Shown: positions 37,676 through 49,821, counted from the first letter of the stretch. The stretch: DNA of 64,000 nucleotides from Methanothermobacter thermautotrophicus (GCF_014889545.1 NZ_QKOF01000005.1:186001-250000), one strand, 5' to 3'. Notes: a model not told the origin generated them from the letters alone. A program made the numbers and translations.

Positions 37676-37860
37676 TGTTATCACATTAATAGGTAGTGCA
37701 GTGATATTATAATAAATGTTGGTCGTGTGGTTGATGTATAGGGCACCCACCAACCACGAGATACTGTATGATGGTAGTGTGGGAGCAACATTAAATCTGT
37801 GAAGTTAGAGAATTGACTTTGTATAACCTGAATGCTCCTGAAAATGCTGATTTGCTTGGT

Positions 37861-38025
37861 AATCAGAGGTGGTAAGCTTGACTCTGAACCAGAACTACTC
37901 GAACTAAAAATAGAATTAGACAAACAGTAATCAGAGGTGGTAAGCTTGACTCTGAACCAGAACTACTCGAACTAAAAATAGAATTAGACAAACAGTAATC
38001 AGAGGTGGTAAGCTTGACTCTGAAC
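37861..38025 (+). repeat. 68-base tandem repeat covering the cbiE start region (2.4 copies)
   Basis: Bases 37861-37928 and 37929-37996 are identical 68-base units, followed by a partial third copy of 29 bases (37997-38025) that runs into cbiE. Each unit carries the same GAGGTG ribosome binding site, TTG start and first four codons (TTGACTCTGAAC). In the two complete units the frame then reads MTLNQNYSN and stops. An AAAAATAGA segment in each unit might act as a promoter. Confidence 0.95.
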
Positions 38026-38637
38026 ATAGTGGGAATAGGTCCCGGATCTGCAGATTACATCACACCTGCTGCAAGGAATGCTGTTATGAATTCAGACGTG
38101 GTATTTGGAAGTCGCAGGGCCCTTGAACTTTTTCCATCCGCCAGGAAAACCGTGGCTCTGGGTGCCAGTGATATGGAGGAGACACTGGGGAGGGCCGCTG
38201 AACTTGCAACTTCCCTGGAGGTCTCTGTGCTCTCCACAGGGGATCCTGGATTTTCAGGTGTCCTCAAACCCCTGAAGAGGATAATATCATCCCGTGGACT
38301 CCAGGTGGAGGTGAGGGTTGTGCCTGGAATCAGCTCCATCCAGCTATGCGCGGCGAGGCTCCTCATCCCCTGGGATGAAGCTGATATAGTTACCCTTCAT
38401 GGACGGAGGGAGGAGGGGATCATGGATGTGATTGATAATGGCAGACCAACCATAATCCTTCCCTCAAGGAATCCCTCCCAGACCGCAGCATTCCTCATTA
38501 AAAGTGGAGTTGACCCTGATAGGATGGTGGCGGTATGTGAAAGGCTCAGCTATCCCGATGAGAGGGTTCTGACATCAACACTGGGGGATGTGAGGGAATC
38601 TGAATTCAGTTACATGTCCATCCTGGTGATCCCCTGA
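38014..38637 (+). CDS. cbiE: Cobalt-precorrin-7 C5-methyltransferase CbiE
   Basis: The 207-residue protein is a tetrapyrrole methylase (LNIVGIGPGSADYITPAA, then STGDPGFSG, VVPGISSIQLCAARL, and DIVTLHGRREEG) of the CbiE type, which methylates C5 of the corrin ring using SAM in anaerobic cobalamin synthesis. CbiT, the other half of bacterial CobL, is not adjacent. I chose the TTG at 38014 because GAGGTG ends six bases before it. A GTG at 38005 is in frame but lies inside the ribosome binding site. The region before it is duplicated (see the repeat). Confidence 0.88.
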   Translation: MTLNIVGIGPGSADYITPAARNAVMNSDVVFGSRRALELFPSARKTVALGASDMEETLGRAAELATSLEVSVLSTGDPGFSGVLKPLKRIISSRGLQVEVRVVPGISSIQLCAARLLIPWDEADIVTLHGRREEGIMDVIDNGRPTIILPSRNPSQTAAFLIKSGVDPDRMVAVCERLSYPDERVLTSTLGDVRESEFSYMSILVIP

Positions 38638-38970
38638 ATCCCTTATTCGCAGATTTCAGGTCCTTTAACTCATTCTGATATTAAAATGGGATTTTCCGCT
38701 GATCCCCCATGCCGGGATCTCCATGATACCTCCACCCCATATATAACGAAGTATTCTGGCAGAGTTCTGGATGTGTTCTGGGGATTCCAGATCCGGAATT
38801 AATACTAATTAACTCCCATATTAACAAAAATCTCCTTTTAGATCCCTTTTCATTCTATACCCTCACTAGAACAGTTTTTTGATTTGTTGAACTATAAAGC
38901 CAAGTTATTAATTTCAAGATTAAACCGCAAATTATATGCATTATAAATATAAAAGTAAGTTCCATGTTTG
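38638..38970. other. 333-base gap between cbiE and the surface-protein gene
   Basis: The gap is AT-rich with several T runs. Possible TATA boxes for the surface-protein gene are AAATTATATGC (about 38929-38939) and TTATAAATATAAAA (38941-38954), placed before the GGAGGTGA ribosome binding site at 38971-38978. I see no other gene in it. Confidence 0.4.
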
Positions 38971-38982
38971 GGAGGTGATAAA

Positions 38983-41900
38983 ATAGATCTATACAAAAGT
39001 TTTTCTCTCCTATTCTGCACCCTATTCCTCCTATTCATACTGCAGGGTACGGTAGCTGCAGAATCAGCCTACACAGTGGACTACTCCACCTACATAGGTG
39101 ACAGGGTGGTTGATGAGGCACGTGATGTCTACGTGGACGACTCGGGATACATCTATGTGACCGGCTCAACACATGTGAACGGATCAAAGGACGTCTTTGT
39201 CACCAAGTTCAACGTAACAAGGGAGGTCATATATCACAAGACATTCGGTGGACCAGGAGACGACTGGGGTCACAGAATAATTGCAGATGGAGATGGATAC
39301 GCCTACGTTGTGGGTGAGATAAGCCATGATGGTTTAAAGGTTGCTGACGCCTTCATATCAAAGATAGACCCATCAGGCAACGAAGTTAAGAGGATATACA
39401 TTGGGGGTTCAGGCTATGACGTTGCAAAGGGCCTTGCCATTGACCAGGAGGGCAACTTCTATGTCGCTGGCTACACAATCTCAACAGCCCTCACGATATC
39501 GGAGCTTGAGGGGGGGCACAGTTAGAGTTGCAGGGACCAGCCAAAACGCAACTCTAATAACAGACTGGACCTACCATGGTGGATACGATGGATTTCTTGC
39601 CAGGTTCGACCAGGACCTCAATTTTGTAAATATAAGATACTTTGGAGGATCATGGGACGACTACTGCTAGGGGATTTCCATTGACTATGCAGGTAACATA
39701 TACACTACAGGGTACACCTACTCCGATGACTTTCCGGTGACCTTTGATGCAATATCCAGTTACAAGAGGGGAGCCACCGATATATTCCTATCAAAATTCA
39801 CGCCAGAACTCATTCTTGATTATTCAACCTACCTTGGAGGTTCAGGCCAGGATCTGTTATTCAATCATATCCTCCGATAACGGCATTTACCTTGCAGGTA
39901 AACCAATTCATCTGACTTTCCGGTGACATTCAACGCCTACCAGAAAACAAGGAATGGCACTGATGGTTTCATCATGAAAATCAAGGCCTACTCAGGGGAA
40001 TACTCAGTTGAATACTCAACCTACCTCGGTGGACGGGGAGATGACTCAATAAATGACATCTCACTTGATATACATGGAAACCTCTACCTCACCGGTTTGA
40101 CTGGATCAGATAACTTCCCTGTGACATATGGAGCCCATGACAGTTCCCTTAGTGGTGTGGACGCCTTCGTCATGAAATTCAGCGCACCGAAAAGCGTTCT
40201 CTACAGCTCATACCTGGGTGGCATCGAGGCCGACCAGGGCTACGCTGTGGCAGTTGACAGGTACCAGAACATCTATGTTGCAGGTAAAACATGGTCCTCA
40301 AACTTCACTGTAACACCGGATGCATGTAAAGAACCTCACAGGACTCTCCGATGGCTTCCTGACAAGATTCACGCCATTCATGATAAGCAACATCGAAGTC
40401 ACACCCCTCAACGGAACAGGACCGCTCACAGTTACAGTCACAGGCGACATAACCAACTGCGGAGATTCGACAGGGTGGTACAGACTCGACCTGTATATAA
40501 ACGGTTACAGGACCATCGGGGACTGGGTCGAGGTTGGTTCACAGGAAACAAGGACCTTTGAATTTGAATACACCCTGAGAAACAGCAGGGCATACTCTGT
40601 GGGTGTGAACAACCTGCCACCGGTGACTGTCAGGGTATTCAGCGGCCCACTCATAATCCCAGAGAACCTCAAGGTGACACCATACGCTGGCCAGGAGCCC
40701 CTCAGGGTGAATGTGACAGCCGACCTTGTAAATTACGGTGATCTGCCAGACAACTACACAGCGGAGCTTTACATAGACGGTGTGCTTGTTGAAACCAGGA
40801 ATGTCACTGTGAATGCCAGTAGCAGGACCACGGTATCCTTCAACAGGACCCTTCCAGCAGGATTGTATGAAATCACCATCAATGACCTTGAACCCGAGTG
40901 GGTCTATGTCATGGAGGGGGAGAAGTTCTACATAGAAAACTTCACACTGACACCCCAGAGCGGAACCGCGCCACTAGCAGTTACAGTCAGCGCCATGATC
41001 ACCAACATCGATTCAAGGGCAAGAACCTACACGGCCGTGATCTATGTCAACGGTGAACCAGACCATGCGGAAACCCTAGATATTCCAGCAGGAGGCACAG
41101 TACCATCCAACACAACTGTAATTCTCCCTGAGAGAGGATTCTACACTATATCACTCAACAATAACGTCTCTGGAACAGTTAGGGCCCTCAGTGAGGCCAA
41201 TTTCACATTATCCAATGTTACAGTGTCCCCTGTGGAGGGCAAATCACCACTCAACTTCACTGTCAGTGCTGTCGTGAGGAACCATGGTGACCTTGCAGGC
41301 AACTTCACGGTAACACTCTACCTTGATGATGTCTTATGGGAAACCAGAACCGTCAGTGTCCCTGGTAAGAGTTCAGTACTAGTCTCATTCAGGAAGGAGC
41401 TCACTGTTCCTGGAGAATACCATCTGCATGTGAACTCAGGAGACGATGTAATTGTCAGGGTGCTTGAACCTGACCCAAGGATTACAGGTTTCAATGTAAC
41501 TCCTGTGACAGGTCCGGCACCATTAAGGGTAACGGCGTCTCTGAACGTCACAAACCCCCATGACCTGGTTATAGGTTTCACTGCAAGGCTCATGGTTGAT
41601 GGTGTGGCCGTCCAGGAAAACACAGTCAGTCTAAGTCCAGGTGAAACAAGGGAAATCCTCATGGAGACCCTACTAAACCCTGGAAACCATACAGTTGGAA
41701 TCAATGATTTCAGTAAAACCGTGCGTGTGCTGAGACCAGCGAACATAACCATCTCAGATCTGCGCGTGACACCAACCTCAGGTTTCAGTCCGCTTACAAT
41801 ACTGGCCACTGCAACTGCCAGGAACACCGGCGAGGTTGACGGAAATTACACTGCAGTCCTCTACATTAACGGTCTGGCGATGGATGAGAAGAATGTCACA

Positions 41901-43197
41901 GTTGGGGCCGGTAGAAGTGTCCAGGTGGCCTTCAATTACACCATGAATAATCCGGGGATATACCTTGCTGGAATAGGATCCCTCACACCAGTAGAGGTAA
42001 GGGTACTCAGTGAACCGACACTCTCAAACCTCACTGTAACGCCACTTTCAGGTGTTTCACCACACAGGATAATGGTCACGGCCATAGTAAGCACCCCTGA
42101 GAATGGTTCTGGAAACTACACTGCAATGCTTTACATTGACGGTGTGAACGTCCAGAACAGGACCGTCAAGGTCATAGGCCCGGGTTCAGTGCCTGTCAGC
42201 TTCACAGCTGATATAAATGAAATAGGGGAGCACCAGGTGACGGTCGGGTCACTCCCGGCAGCAACAGTGAGGGTTCTAAGACCTGCAACCTTCATCGTTG
42301 ACAGCCTGAGTGTCTCACCATCCAGCGGGACCATACCCCTCAGGGTTGAGGCAAGTGTCAGGGTGACCAACGTTGGCGATATTCCAGGTAACTACACCGC
42401 GAGGCTCTACATTGACGGTGTGAACGTCCAGAACAGGACCGTTAATGTGCCAGCCGGTGGGGAGGTCACAGTTACCTTCAACTACAATATAACACAGAGG
42501 GGCAACCACACGGTGTGGATAGATAACCCGCCAGGCATCAATGTGAATGCACTGAAACCCGCCACCCTTGAAGTGAGATCATTCATTGTTACACCGACAA
42601 GCGCTGTGGAATCAGTGAATGCAGATGTCACTGCAGAGATAGAAAACAGTGGTGACCTCGAAGGTGAATTCAGCATTCCATTCTACCTCAACGGATCACT
42701 CATAAGGAACCAGACCGTCAGGCTTGGACCGGGTGAGAGTCAGGCCATAAGCTTCCAGCAGTACCTTTCAGGACCAGGTGTCTACACCCCTCAGCCTCGG
42801 CGGCCTCAGGAACAGCACAGTATATGTTAACCCTGCCAAAAGAACATACTCATTCACATTCAGGAATACAGGGAAATACACCACCACAGTGACATACTAT
42901 GTGACGGTCTACTCATCAAGCGGTGCAAAACTTGGATACAGGTCATTCAAGTTCACACTGAACCCCGGCAGAAGCTACTCAGCAACCATCGGGTACTACC
43001 CATACGATGCAAGGATAGTGACAACAAGGAAGATCTACAACCCCAGCCGCTACACAAGGACCATAAAACTCTCAGAGACCTTCAGGGCAGACACACTATC
43101 AGCAACACTAAACTACAGCTACACCATAAGGGGCTACCGGTACGTGTACATAACAAAGACCTTCAGGGCGGTTAACATGAAAATAACCGTCACCTGA
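38983..43197 (+). pseudogene. Large cell-surface protein, broken by several mutations
   Basis: Joined frames describe a secreted protein of about 1400 residues. It has a signal peptide (residues about 1-24, SLLFCTLFLLFILQGTVAAES), a set of beta-propeller-like repeats (DYSTYIGD, YVAGYT, ARFDQDLNFVNIRYFGGS), nine CARDB-like repeats of about 92 residues (each with VTP.SG.PL and GNYTA.LYIDG-type segments), and a C-terminal domain. Many NxT/NxS sites suit glycosylation. Breaks are: an ATA codon where the start should be (38983); one extra G in a run of seven (39510-39516); TAG at 39668-39670; a plus-one shift near 39860; one A missing near 39898-39902; a plus-one shift near 40330; and one extra C near 42786. 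It is almost certainly not translated whole. Confidence 0.85.
40371..42785 (+). repeat. Nine CARDB-like repeats within the surface gene
   Basis: The repeats are about 276 bases each, diverged, with the residue pattern VTPxSGxxPLxVxVxAxxTNxGDxxGNYTAxLYIDG. Units 7 and 8 share an identical stretch of 35 bases (42132-42166 and 42408-42442), encoding YIDGVNVQNRT, suggesting recent copying or gene conversion. The same segment appears nowhere else in the window. Confidence 0.8.
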
Positions 43198-43208
43198 TCT
43201 TTTTCCTA

Positions 43209-43215
43209 TTTTTTT
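43209..43215 (+). terminator. Oligo-T terminator after the surface gene
   Basis: Runs of T (four at 43201-43204, seven at 43209-43215) follow directly on the stop codon at 43195-43197. They also lie at the end of the converging hmdII gene. Confidence 0.45.
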
Positions 43216-43305
43216 ATTAAACAGGGCTTATTCCATGCTGACAAACACACAGCACTGAGATGATCAGAAAAAATTACTTCAACAAAATAAGGATTAAGGA
43301 AAAAA

Positions 43306-44331
43306 TTATTCGAACATCTTCCTCATGCATCTTCTTATAGTACCCTCGGCTGCCTTTCCACCCATGAGGTTCTTTATCTCCTTTGCAAGGGCCTGTGCAG
43401 CCACAAGATCCGTGTGCTTGATCTCACCCTTCTCTATCCATTTATTCACCTCATCGTCAAGGTCTGATAGGGTTTTGAGTGCTGCATCAAGTTCCTCCTG
43501 CTCCTCAAGGAGGTGCATTGATTTAGCGCTCCTCACAAGGAGTTCAGGGTTCATGGCCTTGAGCATTCCATTAACACCTGAGGTTTCAACAAGTGACGCT
43601 ATTGTCTGGAGTGTCATGAGGATCTGCTTCTCAACCATCTCCTTAGGGGCCCTGATTATCTGTGTACCCACATAGTAGTAGTCAAGGACACCTGAAAGTG
43701 TTACAGCTGTTACCAGGGACCCCATATCTGCAACTGCACTTGATACGTCGGCAGGTACAACATAGGCTGCCTTACCGCAGCTTTCAGCGAGTTCAACGCA
43801 TTTTGATATCTGTTCATCTGTTGCTATGTCAAGTTCACTGCTTGAGTGTCCCCCTATGACATAGTGGCCATGCTGTGGTGTCCCGGGGACGGCTGCAGGG
43901 TGCATTGATGCTATACCAAGATCCTTACGGTCCCTTCTAAGCTCCCTTTCAAGGACGTAGTAGAGGACCACAGGTGAGACCGTACAGGTGTTTGCTATGA
44001 CAGCCCCCTCTGGCAGGTGCTGTGTTATGTCCTTTGCTATCTCAAAGGTCCTTTTACCGAAGGGTGTGAAGAGTACTGCTATTTCAGCATCACTGGCTGC
44101 CTCAGCATCGTTGTCTGTTACAGTGACCCCTGCGTCCTCAACCACCTTCCAGTGTGCATCATCCAGCATTTCCCTTGCTGGTTCTGCCAGTACAACATCA
44201 TGTCCGGCCTCTGCAAATTCAATTGCCATTCTGCTTCCGCCGTAGGGTGCCTCCCCCCCATACTTTTCAGGCAAATTCAGCTGGTCCACATAAAGTTTCT
44301 GGTTACCCGCGCCATAAACTGCAACTTTCAT
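43306..44331 (-). CDS. Hmd paralogue HmdII
   Basis: The 341-residue protein is a paralogue of Hmd, the [Fe]-hydrogenase that makes methylene-tetrahydromethanopterin. It has a Rossmann fold (MKVAVYGAGN), then NTCTVSP with C116 and SMHPAAVPG with H144. These align with Cys176 and His201 of Hmd, so FeGP cofactor binding is plausible. At position 14, where Hmd has the catalytic His14, this protein has tyrosine. HmdII proteins are not known to be active hydrogenases; roles in regulation or association with tRNA synthetases have been proposed. Chosen start: ATG 44331, after GGTGAGC. Confidence 0.88.
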   Translation of the reverse strand: MKVAVYGAGNQKLYVDQLNLPEKYGGEAPYGGSRMAIEFAEAGHDVVLAEPAREMLDDAHWKVVEDAGVTVTDNDAEAASDAEIAVLFTPFGKRTFEIAKDITQHLPEGAVIANTCTVSPVVLYYVLERELRRDRKDLGIASMHPAAVPGTPQHGHYVIGGHSSSELDIATDEQISKCVELAESCGKAAYVVPADVSSAVADMGSLVTAVTLSGVLDYYYVGTQIIRAPKEMVEKQILMTLQTIASLVETSGVNGMLKAMNPELLVRSAKSMHLLEEQEELDAALKTLSDLDDEVNKWIEKGEIKHTDLVAAQALAKEIKNLMGGKAAEGTIRRCMRKMFE

Positions 44332-44630
44332 AGTGCTCACCTAACATTAATATATTGTTAAGTAATTTGAATGAATATTATAAATTTTGGCATTTTTTTC
44401 TTTGAAAAAAATAGGGTCCCCTAACATCCTAAAATACACAGGAAAGTCAAAGATTATTTTAAAGTTTAATATATCCCCATTCAAGTTTTAATTTAAGATT
44501 TAAAGACCTTAGCCATGTTATGGATTGAAACTATGGGGTCTGAGATGCAAAATTTTTTAATAAAATTAGCTGCCACCATAATACAGTTACTGTTCATAGG
44601 AATGATTAGAAAAGAGAAAATTTGAGTGAT
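44332..44630. other. 299-base gap upstream of hmdII
   Basis: The gap is strongly AT-rich and contains TATA-like boxes for hmdII near 44377-44388 (TTTATAATATTC on the reverse strand) and at 44348-44360. No gene or RNA was recognised in the rest. The long promoter region suggests regulated expression of hmdII, but no operator is clear. Confidence 0.4.
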
Positions 44631-45623
<993 letters not shown>

Positions 45624-45738
45624 TTAATCATCGATCCAAGATCAGCATCACTGATATAAGTTTTTCTACCTCTTTTGATAGTTATATAAAATATACCCTA
45701 CTTACTTTTAACCATTGCTGTTGGATGAGAGTGATTCC

Positions 45739-46539
45739 ATGAAGTGTGTTCCCCGGCTTTGTTCAGAAGCGGCATCGTTGATAGAGGATTTCATAAGGCA
45801 AAAGGTGGCTGAGAGTGGAACCGGCGGTGTGGTGCTGGGTCTCAGTGGCGGTGTGGACTCGAGCACAGTCGCATACCTTGCAGTTAATGCCCTGGGACCC
45901 AATAGAGTCCTTGGACTCATCATGCCATCCGATACCACTCCCAGGGATGATCTTAGACACGCCAGGACCGTTGCAGATGAACTTGGAATTGAGAGTGAAA
46001 CCATAGACATTGACCCCATCCTAGAATCCATTGGTGGGCTCTGCAGCCATAATGCCAGTGAAATGGCCCTGGCAAACCTGAAACCGAGGCTCCGGATGGT
46101 GATCCTCTACTACCATGCCAACTCCATGAACCGGCTCGTGGCAGGTACCGGTAACCGGACCGAGCTACTCCTGGGTTACTTCACCAAGTACGGTGATGGT
46201 GGGGTTGACATGCTGCCCATCGGGGGACTGTACAAGGGACAGGTCCGTGAACTTGCGGGGAGGCTGGGTGTTCCCCCTGAGATAATAAAAAAACCGCCTA
46301 CAGCCGGACTCTGGCACGGACAGACCGATGAGGATGAACTTGGTATGAGGTATGATCTGCTGGATGAACTCCTCTGCCTGCTGGTTGACAGAAAGCTACC
46401 GGTTGATGAGGTCGCATCCACCCTCTCTCTGCCGGTCTCAGAGGTTGAGAGGATTGCCAGAATGGTTGAAGGGTCAGAGCACAAGCTGAAGCCCCCTGAG
46501 GTCCCGGATATCAGGGAGGTGATGGAGTGTTCACACTGA
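45739..46539 (+). CDS. nadE: NH3-dependent NAD(+) synthetase
   Basis: The 266-residue protein is the short, ammonia-only type of NAD synthetase. [15 protein letters not shown] is the ATP-pyrophosphatase loop, followed by [40 protein letters not shown]. It amidates nicotinic acid adenine dinucleotide to NAD. ATG 45739 has GAGTGATTCC in front; the frame is open eight codons upstream. Its last 13 bases overlap cutA, and leuS follows, so the three form an operon. Confidence 0.94.
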   Translation: MKCVPRLCSEAASLIEDFIRQKVAESGTGGVVLGLSGGVDSSTVAYLAVNALGPNRVLGLIMPSDTTPRDDLRHARTVADELGIESETIDIDPILESIGGLCSHNASEMALANLKPRLRMVILYYHANSMNRLVAGTGNRTELLLGYFTKYGDGGVDMLPIGGLYKGQVRELAGRLGVPPEIIKKPPTAGLWHGQTDEDELGMRYDLLDELLCLLVDRKLPVDEVASTLSLPVSEVERIARMVEGSEHKLKPPEVPDIREVMECSH

Positions 46540-46844
46540 TATACATAACAGCATCATCAGTGGATGAAGCAGCATCCATCGGACGTAGACTTGTTGAGGA
46601 GAGACTCGCTGCCTGTGTTAATATAATACCCTTCATAAGGTCCATCTATCACTGGGAGGGGAGCCTGGAGGAGGATGATGAGTCAGCCCTCATCGTTAAA
46701 ACGTCCCATGAACTGACCCCGCAAATAATTAAAAGAGTCAGGGAACTACATAGTTATGATAATCCATGCATAATATCAATTCCCATAACCGGGGGATCTC
46801 GTGATTACCTTGAATGGTTAGACAATGAAGTTAAAAGGCCATGA
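46527..46844 (+). CDS. cutA: CutA1 divalent-cation tolerance protein
   Basis: The 105-residue protein is CutA1: [29 protein letters not shown] near the N-terminus and [35 protein letters not shown] and then SRDYLEWLD. It forms a trimer that binds metal ions such as copper; the cell function is unclear. The GTG start at 46527 lies inside the end of nadE (13-base overlap) and has GGAGGTGATGGAG in place. Confidence 0.92.
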   Translation: MFTLIYITASSVDEAASIGRRLVEERLAACVNIIPFIRSIYHWEGSLEEDDESALIVKTSHELTPQIIKRVRELHSYDNPCIISIPITGGSRDYLEWLDNEVKRP

Positions 46845-46857
46845 TGGCGGTGATTCA

Positions 46858-49671
46858 GTGGATATTGAAAGGAAATGGCGTGATAGATGGAGAGATGCTG
46901 GCATATTTCAGGCTGACCCTGATGATAGAGAAAAGATATTCCTCACAGTCGCTTACCCCTACCCAAGCGGTGCGATGCACATAGGACACGGGAGGACCTA
47001 CACGGTCCCTGATGTCTATGCGAGGTTCAAGAGGATGCAGGGCTACAACGTCCTGTTCCCCATGGCCTGGCATGTCACAGGGGCCCCGGTCATAGGGATA
47101 GCCCGGAGGATTCAGAGGAAGGATCCCTGGACCCTCAAGATCTACAGGGAGGTCCACAGGGTCCCTGAGGATGAGATTGAACGTTTCAGTGACCCTGAGT
47201 ACATAGTTGAATACTTCAGCAGGGAATACCGGTCTGTTATGGAGGATATGGGCTACTCCATCGACTGGAGGCGTGAATTCAAAACCACGGATCCCACCTA
47301 CAGCAGGTTCATACAGTGGCAGATAAGGAAGCTGAGGGACCTTGGCCTCGTAAGGAAGGGCGCCCACCCTGTGAAGTACTGCCCTGAATGTGAAAACCCT
47401 GTGGGTGACCATGACCTCCTTGAGGGTGAGGGTGTCGCCATAAACCAGCTCACACTCCTCAAATTCAAACTTGGAGACTCATACCTTGTCGCAGCCACCT
47501 TCAGACCCGAGACCATCTACGGGGCCACCAACCTCTGGCTGAACCCTGATGAGGAGTATGTGAGGGTTGAAACAGGTGGTGAGGAGTGGATAATAAGCAG
47601 GGCCTCTGTGGATAATCTTTCACACCAGAAACTGGACCTCAAGGTCGCAGGTGAGGTTAACCCCGGCGACCTGATAGGCAGGTACGTAGAGAATCCTGTA
47701 ACAGGCCAGGAACACCCCATACTCCCTGCATCCTTCGTTGACCCTGAATATGCCACAGGTGTTGTGTTCTCTGTCCCTGCCCATGCCCCTGCAGACTTCA
47801 TAGCCCTTGAAGACCTCAGGAAGGACCATGAAATCCTTGAAAGGTACGGACTTGTGGATGTGGTTGATGGTATAGAGCCCCTGAATGTGATAACAGTGGA
47901 TGGCTACGGTGCGTTCCCGGCGGCCGAGGTTATAGAGAAATTCGGTGTCAGAAACCAGGAGGACCCCCGCCTTGAGGATGCCACCGGGGAGCTATACAAG
48001 ATCGAGCATTCCAGGGGCGTTATGAGCAGGCACATCCCTGTCTATGGTGGTATGAAGGTCTCTGAGGCCCGTGAGGTCATCGCCGATGAACTTAAGGACC
48101 AGGGCCTTGCAGATGAGATGTATGAATTCGCTGAGCGGCCTGTCATATGCCGCTGCGGTGGCAGGTGCGTTGTGAGGGTCATGGAGGATCAGTGGTTCAT
48201 GAAGTACTCTGACGATGCATGGAAGGGCCTGGCCCACAGGTGCCTCGAGGGTATGAAGATAATACCAGAGGAGGTCCGGGCCAACTTTGAATACTACATC
48301 GACTGGCTCAATGACTGGGCATGTTCAAGGAGGATAGGCCTTGGGACAAGGCTACCCTGGGATGAGAGATGGATCATCGAACCCCTCACAGATTCAACCA
48401 TCTACATGGCATATTACACCATTGCACACCACCTCAGGGAGATGGATGTCAGTGAGCTGGATGACGAGTTCTTTGATGCCATATTCCTGGGTGATTCAGG
48501 AGCCTCTAAGGATCTCAGGGAGGAATTCCAGTACTGGTACCCCCTTGACTGGAGGCTCTCGGCCAAGGACCTCATAGGCAACCACCTGACCTTCCATATA
48601 TTCCACCACTCAGCCATATTCCCTGAGTCATGGTGGCCCCGAGGGGTTGTTGTCTTTGGTATGGGCCTCCTTGAGGGTAACAAGATGTCATCCTCCAAGG
48701 GCAACGTCATACTCCTCAGGGATGCCATTGAGAAGCACGGTGCAGATGTGGTGCGGCTCTTCCTCATGTCATCAGCAGAGCCCTGGCAGGACTTTGACTG
48801 GAGGGAGAGTGAGGTCATCGGGACCCGCAGAAGGATTGAATGGTTCAGGGAATTCGGAGAGAAGGTGTCAGGTATCCTGGATGGAAGACTTGTCCTCAGT
48901 GAGGTTAAACCTGCTGAACCTGAAAGCTTCATTGGAAGGTGGATGATGGGACAGCTGAACCAGAGGATACGTGAAGCCACAGAGGCCCTTGAATCATTCC
49001 AGACCAGAAAGGCGATTCAGGAGGCACTATATCTTCTTAAAAAGGATGTTGACCACTACCTTAAGCGTGTTGAGGGTAGAGTTGATGATGAGGTGAAATC
49101 TGTCCTTGCAAACGTTCTGCACGCATGGATAAGGCTCATGGCTCCATTCATACCATACACTGCCGAGGAGATGTGGGAGATGTATGGTGGTGAGGGTTTC
49201 GTATCAGAGGCCCCATGGCCAGAGTTCTCAGTTGATGCAGAGAGCAGGGATGTTCAGGTTGCAGAGGAGATGGTCCAGAACACCGTCAGGGACATTCAGG
49301 AAATCGTGAAGATCCTTGGCTCCACCCCCGAGAGGGTCCACATATACACATCACCGAAATGGAAGTGGGATGTGCTGAGGGTCGCAGCAGAGGTTGGGAA
49401 GCCAGATATGGGCTCAATAATGGGCAGGGTGTCAGCTGAGGGCATCCACGATAACATGAAGGAGGTTGCTGAATTTGTAAGGAGGATCATCAGGGACATT
49501 GGTAAATCAGAGGTTACGGTGATAGACGAGTACACTGTACTCATGGATGCATCTGATTACATTGAATCAGAGGTTGGAGCTGAGGTTGTGATCCACAGCA
49601 AACCCGACTATGACCCTGAAAACAAGGCTGTGAATGCTGTTCCTCTGAAGCCGGCCATATACCTTGAATGA
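46858..49671 (+). CDS. leuS: Leucyl-tRNA synthetase
   Basis: The 937-residue enzyme charges tRNA-Leu. It shows HIGH in [10 protein letters not shown] near residue 38-41, the large CP1 editing domain (about 180-450), KMSKS in [11 protein letters not shown], and the C-terminal domain. It is the archaeal/eukaryal form. I prefer the GTG at 46858 because GGTGA ends four bases upstream and it falls just beyond the end of cutA. The ATG at 46825 would overlap cutA. It is the last gene of the nadE-cutA-leuS unit. Confidence 0.95.
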   Translation: MDIERKWRDRWRDAGIFQADPDDREKIFLTVAYPYPSGAMHIGHGRTYTVPDVYARFKRMQGYNVLFPMAWHVTGAPVIGIARRIQRKDPWTLKIYREVHRVPEDEIERFSDPEYIVEYFSREYRSVMEDMGYSIDWRREFKTTDPTYSRFIQWQIRKLRDLGLVRKGAHPVKYCPECENPVGDHDLLEGEGVAINQLTLLKFKLGDSYLVAATFRPETIYGATNLWLNPDEEYVRVETGGEEWIISRASVDNLSHQKLDLKVAGEVNPGDLIGRYVENPVTGQEHPILPASFVDPEYATGVVFSVPAHAPADFIALEDLRKDHEILERYGLVDVVDGIEPLNVITVDGYGAFPAAEVIEKFGVRNQEDPRLEDATGELYKIEHSRGVMSRHIPVYGGMKVSEAREVIADELKDQGLADEMYEFAERPVICRCGGRCVVRVMEDQWFMKYSDDAWKGLAHRCLEGMKIIPEEVRANFEYYIDWLNDWACSRRIGLGTRLPWDERWIIEPLTDSTIYMAYYTIAHHLREMDVSELDDEFFDAIFLGDSGASKDLREEFQYWYPLDWRLSAKDLIGNHLTFHIFHHSAIFPESWWPRGVVVFGMGLLEGNKMSSSKGNVILLRDAIEKHGADVVRLFLMSSAEPWQDFDWRESEVIGTRRRIEWFREFGEKVSGILDGRLVLSEVKPAEPESFIGRWMMGQLNQRIREATEALESFQTRKAIQEALYLLKKDVDHYLKRVEGRVDDEVKSVLANVLHAWIRLMAPFIPYTAEEMWEMYGGEGFVSEAPWPEFSVDAESRDVQVAEEMVQNTVRDIQEIVKILGSTPERVHIYTSPKWKWDVLRVAAEVGKPDMGSIMGRVSAEGIHDNMKEVAEFVRRIIRDIGKSEVTVIDEYTVLMDASDYIESEVGAEVVIHSKPDYDPENKAVNAVPLKPAIYLE

Positions 49672-49821
49672 TCCTCAGCCGGCCCTTCAAAGGTATAATT
49701 TAACTCCTACTCCTTTTTCTTTGATATTTATCCAGAGCTGGGTGCGACTACCTTATCATCGTCCTTAACTCTTACCCCTTTGATATCAAAAAATGAGAGT
49801 CTTTTCAGTCTGATGGACCCC

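Noticed and set aside
37861-38025. CRISPR array
   Set aside because: The repeats are directly adjacent with no spacers, include a gene start, and there are only 2.4 copies.
39668-39670. TAG read as pyrrolysine in the surface gene
   Set aside because: Pyrrolysine is not known in Methanobacteriales, no pyl genes are visible, and other lesions show the gene is decayed.
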